64,000 bases of DNA, taken from assembly GCA_963823735.1 (NCBI GenBank), contig CAWGMO010000001.1, positions 1,922,001 to 1,986,000 of the forward strand. Direction: 5' to 3'. Made by a program: the position numbers and the translations under genes. Positions 53,247 through 61,266 of this stretch are shown one piece after another (the stretch's first letter is position 1; each line of letters begins with the position of its first letter). The DNA is from Actinoallomurus sp963823735 (GTDB taxonomy: Bacteria > Actinomycetota > Actinomycetes > Streptosporangiales > Streptosporangiaceae). The notes under the pieces are model-generated. The model was not told where the DNA came from. It made no database searches and saw only the letters and a list, made by a program, of their open reading frames with translations.

Positions 53247-54239
53247 CTACTTCAGGACGTCGTCGCGGATCTCGGCCCACCGCAGGGAGTGCCGGATGCC
53301 GTCGGTGACGGAGAACGCCGGCTTCCAGCCCAGGAGCCGGCTCGCGCGCTCGCTGCGGGTGCAGGCGCCGACGACGTCGCCCGGCCGCGGGTCGAGTTCG
53401 AGTGTCGCGACCGGCACCTCGACCACCTCGTTGAAGGCGTCGAGCAGCTCGCGCACGGTGGTGCCCGTGCCGGTGCCGAGGTTGATCACCGTCGAGGTGA
53501 CCGCGCCCGCCAGCAGGTCGTCGAACGCGCGGAGCGCGGCCACGTGGGCGGTCGCGAGGTCCCAGACGTGGATGTAGTCGCGCAGGCCCGAGCCGTCGCG
53601 CGTGGCGTAGCGGGTGCCGGTGAGGGGGAACGGCTCGCCCTCCTCGTGCGCCTGGATCATCTTGCCCAGGGCGTGGCTCGGCCGCCGCAGCTGAAGGCCC
53701 GTGCGCATCTCCGGGTCGGCGCCGATCGGGTTGAAGTACCGCAGGGACAGCACCCGGATCGGCTGCGTGGCGGCGATGTCGGCGAACATCGCCTCGCACA
53801 CCGCCTTCGTGCGGGCGTACGGGCTCTGCGGGTCGAGGGGGGAGTCCTCGTCCACGGTCAGGTCGTCGCCGGGGCGGTAGATGGACGCGGACGAGCTGAA
53901 GATCATCCGCTCGCAGCCGTTGCGCAGCAGGTGGGAGACGAACTCCAGGCTCTTCACGACGTTCGCCTGGTAGTAGCCGACCGGGTCGGCCACGGAGTCG
54001 GGGACGACGATCAGCGCGGCGCAGTGGACCACCGCGGCGATGTCGGGGTGCTCGGCGAAGACGCGGTCGACCAGCGACCCGTCGGCGATGTCGCCCTCGT
54101 AGAAGGCACGGCCCTCGGTGAACTCCCGCCGGCCGGTCACGAGGCTGTCGAGGATCACCGGAGTGATCCCGGCGTCGGAGCAGGCGGAGGCGATCGTGGC
54201 GCCGATGTAGCCGGCGCCTCCGGCGATCAGGACCTTCAT
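53247..54239 (-). CDS. galE: UDP-glucose 4-epimerase (GalE-like)
   Basis: 330 residues, extended short-chain dehydrogenase. NAD site GGAGYIGATIASACSDAG, catalytic IFSSSASIYRPG and YxxxK as SPYARTKAVCEAM, and RYFNPIGADPEMRTGLQ plus LRDYIHVWDLATAHVAAL typical of GalE. Interconverts UDP-glucose and UDP-galactose (or the N-acetyl forms) for wall and capsule sugars. The start chosen is the ATG that begins the Rossmann strand, and the frame upstream to 54290 is not needed. Not linked to other gal genes. Confidence 0.93.
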   Translation of the reverse strand: MKVLIAGGAGYIGATIASACSDAGITPVILDSLVTGRREFTEGRAFYEGDIADGSLVDRVFAEHPDIAAVVHCAALIVVPDSVADPVGYYQANVVKSLEFVSHLLRNGCERMIFSSSASIYRPGDDLTVDEDSPLDPQSPYARTKAVCEAMFADIAATQPIRVLSLRYFNPIGADPEMRTGLQLRRPSHALGKMIQAHEEGEPFPLTGTRYATRDGSGLRDYIHVWDLATAHVAALRAFDDLLAGAVTSTVINLGTGTGTTVRELLDAFNEVVEVPVATLELDPRPGDVVGACTRSERASRLLGWKPAFSVTDGIRHSLRWAEIRDDVLK

Positions 54240-54338
54240 GCCGTTCCCTTCGGTCGGTGACCGGCCGGTATGCCGGCCGCCGCGCGTCACTCTAGGCGGA
54301 CCGCGGAGTCCCGGTCAGCTTCCCGGAAGGATAAAGAT

Positions 54339-54370
54339 TTCGCACTGTAATCGCGCGGTCACTGTGCGAA
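54339..54370. promoter_or_regulatory. Inverted repeat TTCGCAC...GTGCGAA before the lipoprotein gene
   Basis: TTCGCAC at 54339-54345 and GTGCGAA at 54364-54370 (25 bp centre to centre), in an A+T-richer patch (GGATAAAGATTT). The second arm ends 10 bp before the start, and no Shine-Dalgarno is visible. Operator or leader stem are both possible. Confidence 0.4.
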
Positions 54371-54379
54371 TCTGTGTGC

Positions 54380-55282
54380 ATGCGTCGTCGACATCTCGCC
54401 GCCCTCGCGGCCGTAGCCCTCCCACTCTCCGCATGTGGGTCCGGATCACCCGCACTCACCCGAGACCAGGCAGAACAGGTCCTGGCGCGCTACCAGTCGG
54501 TCAACAACCAGGCGAACAACAACCTCGACGGGACCCTCCTGGCCACCGTGGAGACCGGCGCCCAGCTCGACATGGACCGCGCGGGCTACGCCCTGAAGAA
54601 GGCGAACCACGACCACTACAGCCCCTTCACCTACACCGCGTCGACCTTCTACATCCCGCGCCAGCGCGGCTACCCGCGCTGGTTCGCGGTGAACGCCGTC
54701 TCGGGCAAGACCGGCCACGCCCTGCTGTTCACGCAGGAGAAGTCGGGAGGGCCCTGGCTGCTCGCCGCCGACCCGTTCCCGGCGCAGCCCCTGTCCGGCA
54801 TCGCGCTCGACAAGGACGGCTACGCCAAGGCCGTCTCGCCGCGCGACTCCAACACCGACCTGACGCCCGAGCGGATCGCCGGCGAGCACGCCGCCTCGCT
54901 CACGACCGGGGCGACGGGCATGGCGCCGGGGCCGTTCACGAGCGACTCGCGCAACGCGCTGGTGAAGGTCCAGTCCGGGCTCTCGCGCCGCGGCGTGACG
55001 CTGACCGCCGACTTCCAGCCCGACCGGCAGCGCGTCTTCGCGCTGCGCACCATCGACGGCGGCGTCCTGGTCTGGTACGTCCTGCGCCAGACCGAGAGGT
55101 ACGACATGTCCTCGCCGGGCGAGGTCGGCGGCGGCGGCGACCTCGCGGGCCTGATCACGGGGAAGATCGGCCAGCGCCTCGACACGACCGCGCTCATCCA
55201 GTACCTCGCCACCGTGCCGGCCCACGGCACCCCGCAGGTGATCGGCAGCTACCGGAAGGCCGTACAGGCCACCACCTCGTAG
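54380..55282 (+). CDS. Lipoprotein of unknown function, paralogue 1 of 3
   Basis: 300 residues. Signal MRRRHLAALAAVALPLSAC (Cys19). The mature protein begins TRDQAEQVLARYQSVNNQANNN and contains FYIPRQRGYPRWFAVNAV, FTQEKSGGPWLLAADP and DKDGYAKAVSP, marks shared with the next two genes. No known domain. The start is ATG 54380 (GTG 54374 in frame). No ribosome-binding site is visible, so a leaderless transcript is possible. Probably a mixed alpha/beta surface protein with a helical N-terminal hairpin. Confidence 0.8.
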   Translation: MRRRHLAALAAVALPLSACGSGSPALTRDQAEQVLARYQSVNNQANNNLDGTLLATVETGAQLDMDRAGYALKKANHDHYSPFTYTASTFYIPRQRGYPRWFAVNAVSGKTGHALLFTQEKSGGPWLLAADPFPAQPLSGIALDKDGYAKAVSPRDSNTDLTPERIAGEHAASLTTGATGMAPGPFTSDSRNALVKVQSGLSRRGVTLTADFQPDRQRVFALRTIDGGVLVWYVLRQTERYDMSSPGEVGGGGDLAGLITGKIGQRLDTTALIQYLATVPAHGTPQVIGSYRKAVQATTS

Positions 55283-55302
55283 CCTCATGCCAGAATTCCG
55301 CA

Positions 55303-56208
55303 GTGCGCCCTCTTCGTCGTTTGATGCCCGTTCTGGTGGCCTGTTCGCTCACCGGCTGCCAGAACGGCGCGCACGCCCTTCCTCCCCGTGCCGCCGTCAC
55401 ACCGGTCGTACGCCCCGTCGTCACACGGGAGCAGGCGGCGCGTGTCCTGGACGGGTACTCCCAGGCGGCCACGCGTGCCCGCGAGCCGGCCGCCGGGGTG
55501 CTCGCCGAGGTCGTCCGTAGCGCCCGCCCGCCGTCGTCGCCCGTCACGCTGGCCAACGCCGTGCTGTACGTGCCGCGCTCCGTCGCGTACCCGAAGTGGT
55601 TCGCCGCCTCCGCCCTCGAACGCCGTGACGGCGCCGAGCGCCCGGTCCTCCTGCTGTTCACCCAGGCCGGCGCGCGGGCGGAGTGGCTCCCAGCCGACCG
55701 CCTGTACCTCACCGGCGCCCCGCCGAAGATCGCCACCGACGCCCAGGGGTACGCCGTGATGGTCGCCCCACGCGCCTCGGGGCCGGCCCTGCGCCCGGCC
55801 GACGTCCCCGCGGTCCAGGCCCGCTACCTCGACCACGGCGACCAGCGGGCCATCGCCCCGGGCGGTGCCGTGAGCCGCTGGCGGGCCGGTGAGCTGCGGC
55901 GAGAGCAGGCGCTGCGCGCGCGTGGCGTCTCCGTGACCGGCCGTTTCGCGCCCACCGGGCACCCCGTGTACGCCCTGCGCGCGCAGGGCGGTGGCGCGTT
56001 CGTGTGGTCGGCCCTTCGCAGGACGGTGACCTACACGGCCGGTGGCCCCGCCGACCTTCCCACCGACGTACGAAGCGCCCTCGGGGCGCGGGCGGGGCGC
56101 ACGGTCGACGCGACCTGGCTGTGGCGCACGGTCACGTACGTCCCGGCGCGCGGGCGGGCCGGCCTGGTCACGCGGAACGTCGACCTGGTCGCGGCGCGGG
56201 CCTACTGA
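55303..56208 (+). CDS. Lipoprotein of unknown function, paralogue 2 of 3
   Basis: 301 residues from GTG 55303, which gives RPLRRLMPVLVACSLTGC, a complete lipoprotein signal; ATG 55324 would lose the basic region. The mature part has TREQAARVLDGYSQAAT, LYVPRSVAYPKWFAAS, LLLFTQAGARAEWLP and DAQGYAVMVAP, matching paralogue 1 position by position. It follows paralogue 1 by 20 bp, so the pair is an operon. Its stop codon overlaps the convergent paralogue 3 by 7 bp. Confidence 0.8.
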   Translation: MRPLRRLMPVLVACSLTGCQNGAHALPPRAAVTPVVRPVVTREQAARVLDGYSQAATRAREPAAGVLAEVVRSARPPSSPVTLANAVLYVPRSVAYPKWFAASALERRDGAERPVLLLFTQAGARAEWLPADRLYLTGAPPKIATDAQGYAVMVAPRASGPALRPADVPAVQARYLDHGDQRAIAPGGAVSRWRAGELRREQALRARGVSVTGRFAPTGHPVYALRAQGGGAFVWSALRRTVTYTAGGPADLPTDVRSALGARAGRTVDATWLWRTVTYVPARGRAGLVTRNVDLVAARAY

Positions 56209-57236
56209 GGAATGGGCGCGCTCGCCCTGATGACGCCGCCGTCGGAGGCGATGATCACTGCGCGCTGCTGGGTCTGGCCCTTCTTGGCCTTCGGCGGCAC
56301 CAGCGCGCCGAACTGCAGGGTCTGCGCCACGTCGATCACGCTGTGCACCTTCACCGGCCCCAGGAAGGGCACGGCCTCCTTCGGCACCGGCACGTGACCG
56401 GGCTTCTTCTTGCTCTTGGTGCTCACCGCGTCACGGCTCAGGGCGTACAGCACGATGCCTCCGCCGTCCGAGGTGGCCAGCGGGAAGATGGGGAACGCCG
56501 TCGTCGCGTACACGGTGTTGACGCGCACGCCGCCCTTCTTGGGCTTGGTGGCCTTCTGGTCCGAGGAGTAGTAGTCCGTCGTGTGCTTGCCGGTGGCCAT
56601 GACGTCGGCCGCGACGTTGAGCGGGCCCTCCTCGGCGAGCGTCGCCTGGATCGAGGGCACCACGCGCGGCGGGATCAGCAGCGCCGCGTCGAACGTCGCG
56701 AGCGGCTTGGCGTACCCCTGCTGGTCGACGTAGATCGGCGGCGGCTTCTGCTTCTTGTCCAGCGCCGCGCTGAGGCTCAGCCGCCAGCGCTGCGTCGGCT
56801 TGCTGCGGGTGAAGCCCATCAGGACCGTCTGGGGGTCCTTGCCGTCGATGGTCGTACGCCGCGCACGCGCGACGAACCACTGCTGGCCCATCGGAAGGAG
56901 CCGCGGAACGTAGAGGACCTGGGAGTCGTAGCGGTACCGCGGAACCGGGTCGCCCGCCGTCACCGCCTTGCGGAACGCCGCGGCCGCGAGCTGCGACTGC
57001 CCTTCGCTCGTCCACCACAGGCCCAGCCGCTCGTCACCGCTCGCCCGCGCGACGTCATCGTTGATCGTGAAGTCGCGGAAGGCCTTCGCGGCCACGGCGA
57101 GCGTGAGGGGTTCCGGAGCGGGACTGGACACGGCGGCGGCGGGCGTGGTCTTGGGACGCTCGGGCGAACCCGAGCAGGCCGCCGCGACGGTGACGGCGAA
57201 TACCGACACCAGAACTGGCGCTACCGCTTTCTTCAT
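56202..57236 (-). CDS. Lipoprotein of unknown function, paralogue 3 of 3
   Basis: 344 residues. Signal MKKAVAPVLVSVFAVTVAAAC (Cys21). A Ser/Thr/Pro-rich stretch is followed by the same core: LYVPRLLPMGQQWFVARA, LMGFTRSKPTQRWRLS and YVDQQGYAKPLATF. It is longer than paralogues 1-2 by a Lys-rich C-terminal segment (TKSKKKPGHVPVPK; PPKAKKGQTQQRAVI). It points against the other two, overlapping the end of paralogue 2, and is divergent from prfB. Confidence 0.8.
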   Translation of the reverse strand: MKKAVAPVLVSVFAVTVAAACSGSPERPKTTPAAAVSSPAPEPLTLAVAAKAFRDFTINDDVARASGDERLGLWWTSEGQSQLAAAAFRKAVTAGDPVPRYRYDSQVLYVPRLLPMGQQWFVARARRTTIDGKDPQTVLMGFTRSKPTQRWRLSLSAALDKKQKPPPIYVDQQGYAKPLATFDAALLIPPRVVPSIQATLAEEGPLNVAADVMATGKHTTDYYSSDQKATKPKKGGVRVNTVYATTAFPIFPLATSDGGGIVLYALSRDAVSTKSKKKPGHVPVPKEAVPFLGPVKVHSVIDVAQTLQFGALVPPKAKKGQTQQRAVIIASDGGVIRASAPIPQ

Positions 57237-57374
57237 GTTCCCCGGCCGATCTTCGCTACCACTACCGGGCAGAGTATGCCAGGCATGTCCGTGTGCCTGG
57301 ACAGGAGGTTGATCAGGTGGACGCTCGCGCACACCGGGTGGTACGCCACAGGTAGGCTCTTGGACGTGGCAGCC

Positions 57375-58484
57375 ATGGATCCGTCCGAAGAAATCAAGGA
57401 GCTGGGCTCGATGCTCGGCGGCATCGAGGTCGTACTCGATCTCGACGGAATGCGCCGTGACGTAGCGGAGCTTCGCGAGCAGGCTGCCGATCCGGAGTTG
57501 TGGAACGACCAGGATCGCGCGCAGCAGGTGACACGCCGCCTGTCCTACATCGACGGCGAGCTGAACAAGATCGAGACCCTGCGCAGCCGTCTCGACGACG
57601 CCGCCATCCTCCTGGAGCTGGCCTCCGAAGAGGGCGACGACGAGACGCGCGGCGAGGCGGAGCGCGAGCTCGGCTCGCTCCGGAAGGACATCGAGCAGCT
57701 CGAGGTCCGCACCCTCATGTCGGGGGAGTACGACGCCAGCGAGGCGCTCGTCACGATCAACTCTCAGGCCGGTGGCGTCGACGCCGCCGACTTCGCGCAG
57801 ATGGTGCAGCGGATGTACCTCCGCTGGGCCGAGCGCCACGGCTACCCGACCGAGGTCTATGAGACCTCCTACGCCGAAGAGGCCGGCATCAAGTCGACCA
57901 CCTTCTCGGTGAAGGCCCCGTACGCCTACGGCACGCTCCGCGGCGAGCACGGCACCCACCGCCTCGTGCGCATCTCGCCGTACGACAACCAGGGCCGCCG
58001 CCAGACCTCGTTCGCGGGCGTCGACGTCGTGCCGGTCGTCGAGCAGACCGACCACGTCGACATCCCCGAGGACGAGCTGCGGATCGACGTCTACCGCTCC
58101 AGCGGCCCCGGCGGCCAGGGCGTCAACACGACCGACTCCGCGGTGCGCATCACGCACCTGCCGACCGGTGTCGTCGTCTCCTGCCAGAACGAACGCAGCC
58201 AGCTTCAGAACCGCGCGACCGCCATGATCGTCCTGCAGGCGAAGCTCCTGGAGCGCACGCGTCAGGAGGAGAAGGCGCGGATGAACGAGCTGCGCGGGGA
58301 GTCGACCAGCTCGTGGGGCACGCAGATCCGCAACTACGTGCTGCACCCGTACCAGATCGTCAAGGACCTGCGTACGGGCGAGGAGAACGGCAATCCGGGG
58401 GCGGTCCTCGACGGCGACATCGACGCCTTCGTCGAGGCCGAGATCCGCTGGATCCGGCAGCAGGAGTCCGGCGACGCCGAGTAG
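57375..58484 (+). CDS. prfB: Peptide chain release factor 2
   Basis: 369 residues. Hydrolyses peptidyl-tRNA at UGA and UAA. GGQ motif in YRSSGPGGQGVNTTDSAVR; domains 1-4 in normal order, ending LHPYQIVKDLRTGEENGNPGAVLDGD. The stop-codon recognition tripeptide, normally SPF, reads S201-P202-Y203 here (HRLVRISPYDNQGRRQTSF). There is no in-frame UGA autoregulatory frameshift, as expected in actinobacteria. ATG 57375 is the start (GTG 57366 possible). It lies upstream of ftsEX, the common bacterial arrangement. Confidence 0.96.
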   Translation: MDPSEEIKELGSMLGGIEVVLDLDGMRRDVAELREQAADPELWNDQDRAQQVTRRLSYIDGELNKIETLRSRLDDAAILLELASEEGDDETRGEAERELGSLRKDIEQLEVRTLMSGEYDASEALVTINSQAGGVDAADFAQMVQRMYLRWAERHGYPTEVYETSYAEEAGIKSTTFSVKAPYAYGTLRGEHGTHRLVRISPYDNQGRRQTSFAGVDVVPVVEQTDHVDIPEDELRIDVYRSSGPGGQGVNTTDSAVRITHLPTGVVVSCQNERSQLQNRATAMIVLQAKLLERTRQEEKARMNELRGESTSSWGTQIRNYVLHPYQIVKDLRTGEENGNPGAVLDGDIDAFVEAEIRWIRQQESGDAE

Positions 58485-58491
58485 GGGCGGC

Positions 58492-58677
58492 CTAGTGCAG
58501 GCCGAACTTCACCGCCAGCAGCAGTGTCAGTGTGAGGATCAGGGCGCCGATCAGGATCGGTGACAGCCCTAGGGGTCCCGGGTGGTGGATCTCGGCCCGT
58601 GCCGCCCTGCAGGCGGTACAGCGTCCTTCTACCACGGGCCCCGCACACCGAGCGCAGATCAGGTGTTCGCAGCTCAT
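58492..58677 (-). CDS. Small membrane protein with N-terminal Cys-rich knuckle
   Basis: 61 residues after GGAGAGGAG. The N-terminus MSCEHLICARCAGPVVEGRCTACRAAR has five Cys, with CARC-x9-CTAC as a zinc-ribbon-like quartet. A single C-terminal membrane helix follows (LSPILIGALILTLTLLLAVKFG). No family name is known to me, though short proteins of this shape occur beside prfB/ftsE in other actinomycetes. Convergent with prfB, 7 bp from its stop. Confidence 0.75.
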   Translation of the reverse strand: MSCEHLICARCAGPVVEGRCTACRAARAEIHHPGPLGLSPILIGALILTLTLLLAVKFGLH

Positions 58678-58959
58678 CTGGCTCCTCTCCGATGTCTTGA
58701 ATCGGAGGTCGGCGCGGCCGGTGCGGCCACGTCCACCCCTTGGTAGTGCTTCGGTGACCCTCCGCGGATCACCGATGCGTGTGATGCCCATTGGTTCTTA
58801 TGGGTGTACCCAAGTTGGACGATCCATGCCAGTCTCCCCCTTAGACTGCTGCTTGGCCAATCGGCTCGCCAAGCCGAGACGCCCGGTAGGGCGCCTGCTC
58901 GATGAAAAGGCAGCCGTCTCCGTCCCGCACCCCCTAGACTGGCACGTCGTGATGCAGCC
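58678..58959. other. Divergent control region of the zinc-knuckle gene and ftsE
   Basis: 282 bp without a gene. TTGGAC at 58814 and two TAGACT elements (58842, 58935) are promoter-like, but no pair has ideal spacing. A small hairpin TCGGCT-CGCCA-AGCCGA lies at 58861-58877. Confidence 0.35.
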
Positions 58960-59658
58960 GTGATCCACTTCGATAACGTCACCAAGGTCTACTCGAACCA
59001 AGGCCGCCCGGCCCTGCAGGCCGTCAATGTGGCGGTCGAGAAGGGTGAGTTCGTCTTCCTCGTCGGCCCCTCGGGGTCCGGGAAGTCGACCTTCCTGCGA
59101 CTGATCCTCAAAGAGGAGCGCCCCTCCCAGGGCGGTATCCACGTCGCCGGCAAGGATCTCAGCAAGCTCACCAACTGGAAGGTCCCGCACCTGCGCCGTC
59201 GTATCGGCTGCGTGTTCCAGGACTTCCGCCTGCTCCCCAACAAGAACGTCTATGAGAACGTCGCCTTCGCCCTCGAGGTGATCGGGAAGCCCCGGCGGTT
59301 CATCCGCAAGGTGGTTCCCGAGGTCATCGACCTCGTCGGGCTCGAAGGCAAGGCCCACCGCATGCCGGACGAGCTGTCCGGCGGTGAGCAGCAGCGGGTG
59401 GCCATCGCCCGCGCGTTCGTCAACCGCCCGATGATCCTCCTCGCCGACGAGCCGACGGGGAACATCGACCCGGCGACGAGCATCGGCATCATGAAGGTGC
59501 TCGACCGGATCAACCGGACCGGCACGACCGTGGTGATGGCGACCCACGACGCGGCGATCGTCGACGCGTTCCGCAAACGGGTGGTGGAGCTCGAGGACGG
59601 CCGGGTGGTGCGCGACCAGTCGCGCGGCGTCTACGGCCAGGCGTACGGCGGGGTCTGA
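58960..59658 (+). CDS. ftsE: Cell division ATP-binding protein FtsE
   Basis: 232 residues with a GTG start. ABC ATPase: Walker A LVGPSGSGKST, Q-loop CVFQDFRLLPNKNVYENVAFALEV, signature LSGGEQQRVAIARA, Walker B ILLADEPTGNID, H-loop ATHD. With FtsX it forms a mechanotransmission complex that activates peptidoglycan hydrolases at the septum. FtsX follows 57 bp downstream. Confidence 0.97.
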   Translation: MIHFDNVTKVYSNQGRPALQAVNVAVEKGEFVFLVGPSGSGKSTFLRLILKEERPSQGGIHVAGKDLSKLTNWKVPHLRRRIGCVFQDFRLLPNKNVYENVAFALEVIGKPRRFIRKVVPEVIDLVGLEGKAHRMPDELSGGEQQRVAIARAFVNRPMILLADEPTGNIDPATSIGIMKVLDRINRTGTTVVMATHDAAIVDAFRKRVVELEDGRVVRDQSRGVYGQAYGGV

Positions 59659-59715
59659 CGACCCCGTTTCGCGAGACCACCTTCCCAACACCCGGACGAC
59701 CAAGGACAGTGAGGC

Positions 59716-60621
59716 ATGCGGGCACAGTTCGTTCTTCAGGAGATCTGGATCGGTCTCCGCCGGAACCTCACCATGACGATCGCGCTCGTGGTCACCGTCG
59801 CGATCGCGATGGCCCTGTTCGGCACCGGTGTTCTGCTCAAGATGCAGGTCGACAAGTCGAACAACTACTGGTCCGACAAGGTCGAGGTCTCGGTCTACCT
59901 CTGTAACAAGATGAGCGCGAACCCCTCGTGCCACAAGGCGGAGCCGACCGAGCAGGACAAGAGCGCGATCCAGCAGCAGCTCCAGGCGATGCCGCAGGTC
60001 TCGAAGGTCATGCCGGAGACGCAGGAGCAGGCCTACCAGCGGGCGCGCGAGCGCTTCAAGGACACCCCGGGCTTCTCCGACACCATCCAGCTCGGCGACA
60101 TCCCGGACTCCTTCCGCGTGAAGCTCAAGGATCCAAAGCAGTACGCCGCGGTCGTCGCGCAGATGCAGGGCCGGCAGGGCGTCGACCAAGTCATCAACGA
60201 ACGGGCGATCCTGGAGAAGTTCTTCAAGATCCTCGGCGGCCTCCAGTGGGCGGCGTTGATCATCGCGGCGATCCAGGTGGTCGCGGCGGTCCTCCTGGTG
60301 GCGAACACCATCCGGCTGTCGGCGTTCAACCGGCGCCGGGAGACCGGAATCATGCGGCTGGTCGGGGCCTCCAACCTCTACATCCAGTTGCCGTTCGTCC
60401 TCGAAGGCGCCATCGCCGGCCTGATCGGCGGCATCTTCGCCGCGGTCCTGCTGAGTTTCTCCAAGGTCTTCCTCCTCGGACGCCTGCAGAAGAACCTCCA
60501 GTTCGCCACCGAGCTGGGGTGGCTCGACGTCACCCAGGTCATCGTCTTCTCGATGTGCTTCGGCGTCGTCCTCTGCGCGCTGGCGTCCTTCCTCACCCTC
60601 CGCCGCTACCTGAAGATCTGA
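59716..60621 (+). CDS. ftsX: Cell division protein FtsX
   Basis: 301 residues. First helix at ~20-42 (LTMTIALVVTVAIAMALFGTGVLL), then an extracellular domain (~50-165) with two Cys (LCNKMSANPSCH), and three further helices from ~175 (QWAALIIAAIQVVAAVLLVANTIR). NRRRETGIMRLVGASNLYIQLPFVLEG is the conserved cytosolic motif. The extracellular loop presumably docks a hydrolase such as RipC or an NlpC/P60 enzyme. Confidence 0.96.
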   Translation: MRAQFVLQEIWIGLRRNLTMTIALVVTVAIAMALFGTGVLLKMQVDKSNNYWSDKVEVSVYLCNKMSANPSCHKAEPTEQDKSAIQQQLQAMPQVSKVMPETQEQAYQRARERFKDTPGFSDTIQLGDIPDSFRVKLKDPKQYAAVVAQMQGRQGVDQVINERAILEKFFKILGGLQWAALIIAAIQVVAAVLLVANTIRLSAFNRRRETGIMRLVGASNLYIQLPFVLEGAIAGLIGGIFAAVLLSFSKVFLLGRLQKNLQFATELGWLDVTQVIVFSMCFGVVLCALASFLTLRRYLKI

Positions 60622-60697
60622 TCGACGTCCAGCGGAGTTCGCACCGCCGTACGCGAGCATGATCGTAGAATCCCTCGCATGCCCCGGGTCTTGACGG

Positions 60698-60729
60698 GAT
60701 CACCGCGCGAATCGAATCGCGCGGTGATC
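60698..60729 (+). terminator. Hairpin between ftsX and smpB
   Basis: A perfect 13-bp stem, GATCACCGCGCGA (60698-60710) and its complement (60717-60729), with loop ATCGAA, 76 bp after ftsX and 61 bp before smpB. There is no T-run. It could terminate ftsEX or act as an attenuator for smpB. Confidence 0.6.
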
Positions 60730-60790
60730 GCCGTATCGCGTACGTTCGAACCGTTCGCCACCCTGCAGACGAAAGACCGAGGCTGAGGCA

Positions 60791-61264
60791 GTGCCACGCG
60801 AAGAGGGGCGCAAGCTCGTCGCCCAGAACAAACGCGCGCGTCACGACTACCACGTCGACGACTCGTACGAGGCCGGCCTGGTGCTCATGGGCACCGAGGT
60901 CAAGTCGTTGCGCGCCGGCCGGGCGAACCTCACGGACGGATACGCTCTCATCCGCGACGGTGAGGTCTGGCTCGAAGGGGTTCACATTCCCGAGTACACA
61001 CAGGGGACGTGGACCAACCACGCGGCCCGCCGTCCCCGTAAGCTGCTGCTCCATCGCCGTGAGATCGGCAAACTGATCGGCGCGACCAACGAGCCCGGTC
61101 TGACGCTGATCCCCATGTCCCTGTACTTCAAGGACGGGAAGGCCAAGGTCGAGATAGCCGTGGCACGGGGCAAGCGCAGTTACGACAAACGACAGGCCAT
61201 CGCGAAGCGGGATGCCGCCCGGGAGATGGAGCGCGCCCGCGCGGCACGGCTGCGGAGGCGCTGA
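60791..61264 (+). CDS. smpB: SsrA-binding protein SmpB
   Basis: 157 residues with a GTG start. Trans-translation partner that brings tmRNA to stalled ribosomes. Features are VAQNKRARHDYHVDDSYEAGLVLMGTEVKSLRAGRANLTDGYA, WTNHAARRPRKLLLHR and the basic tail KRDAAREMERARAARLRRR. The gene is 2.2 kb from ssrA, with a degenerate penicillin-binding protein between. It ends 2 bp before that next start. Confidence 0.97.
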   Translation: MPREEGRKLVAQNKRARHDYHVDDSYEAGLVLMGTEVKSLRAGRANLTDGYALIRDGEVWLEGVHIPEYTQGTWTNHAARRPRKLLLHRREIGKLIGATNEPGLTLIPMSLYFKDGKAKVEIAVARGKRSYDKRQAIAKRDAAREMERARAARLRRR

Positions 61265-61266
61265 GC

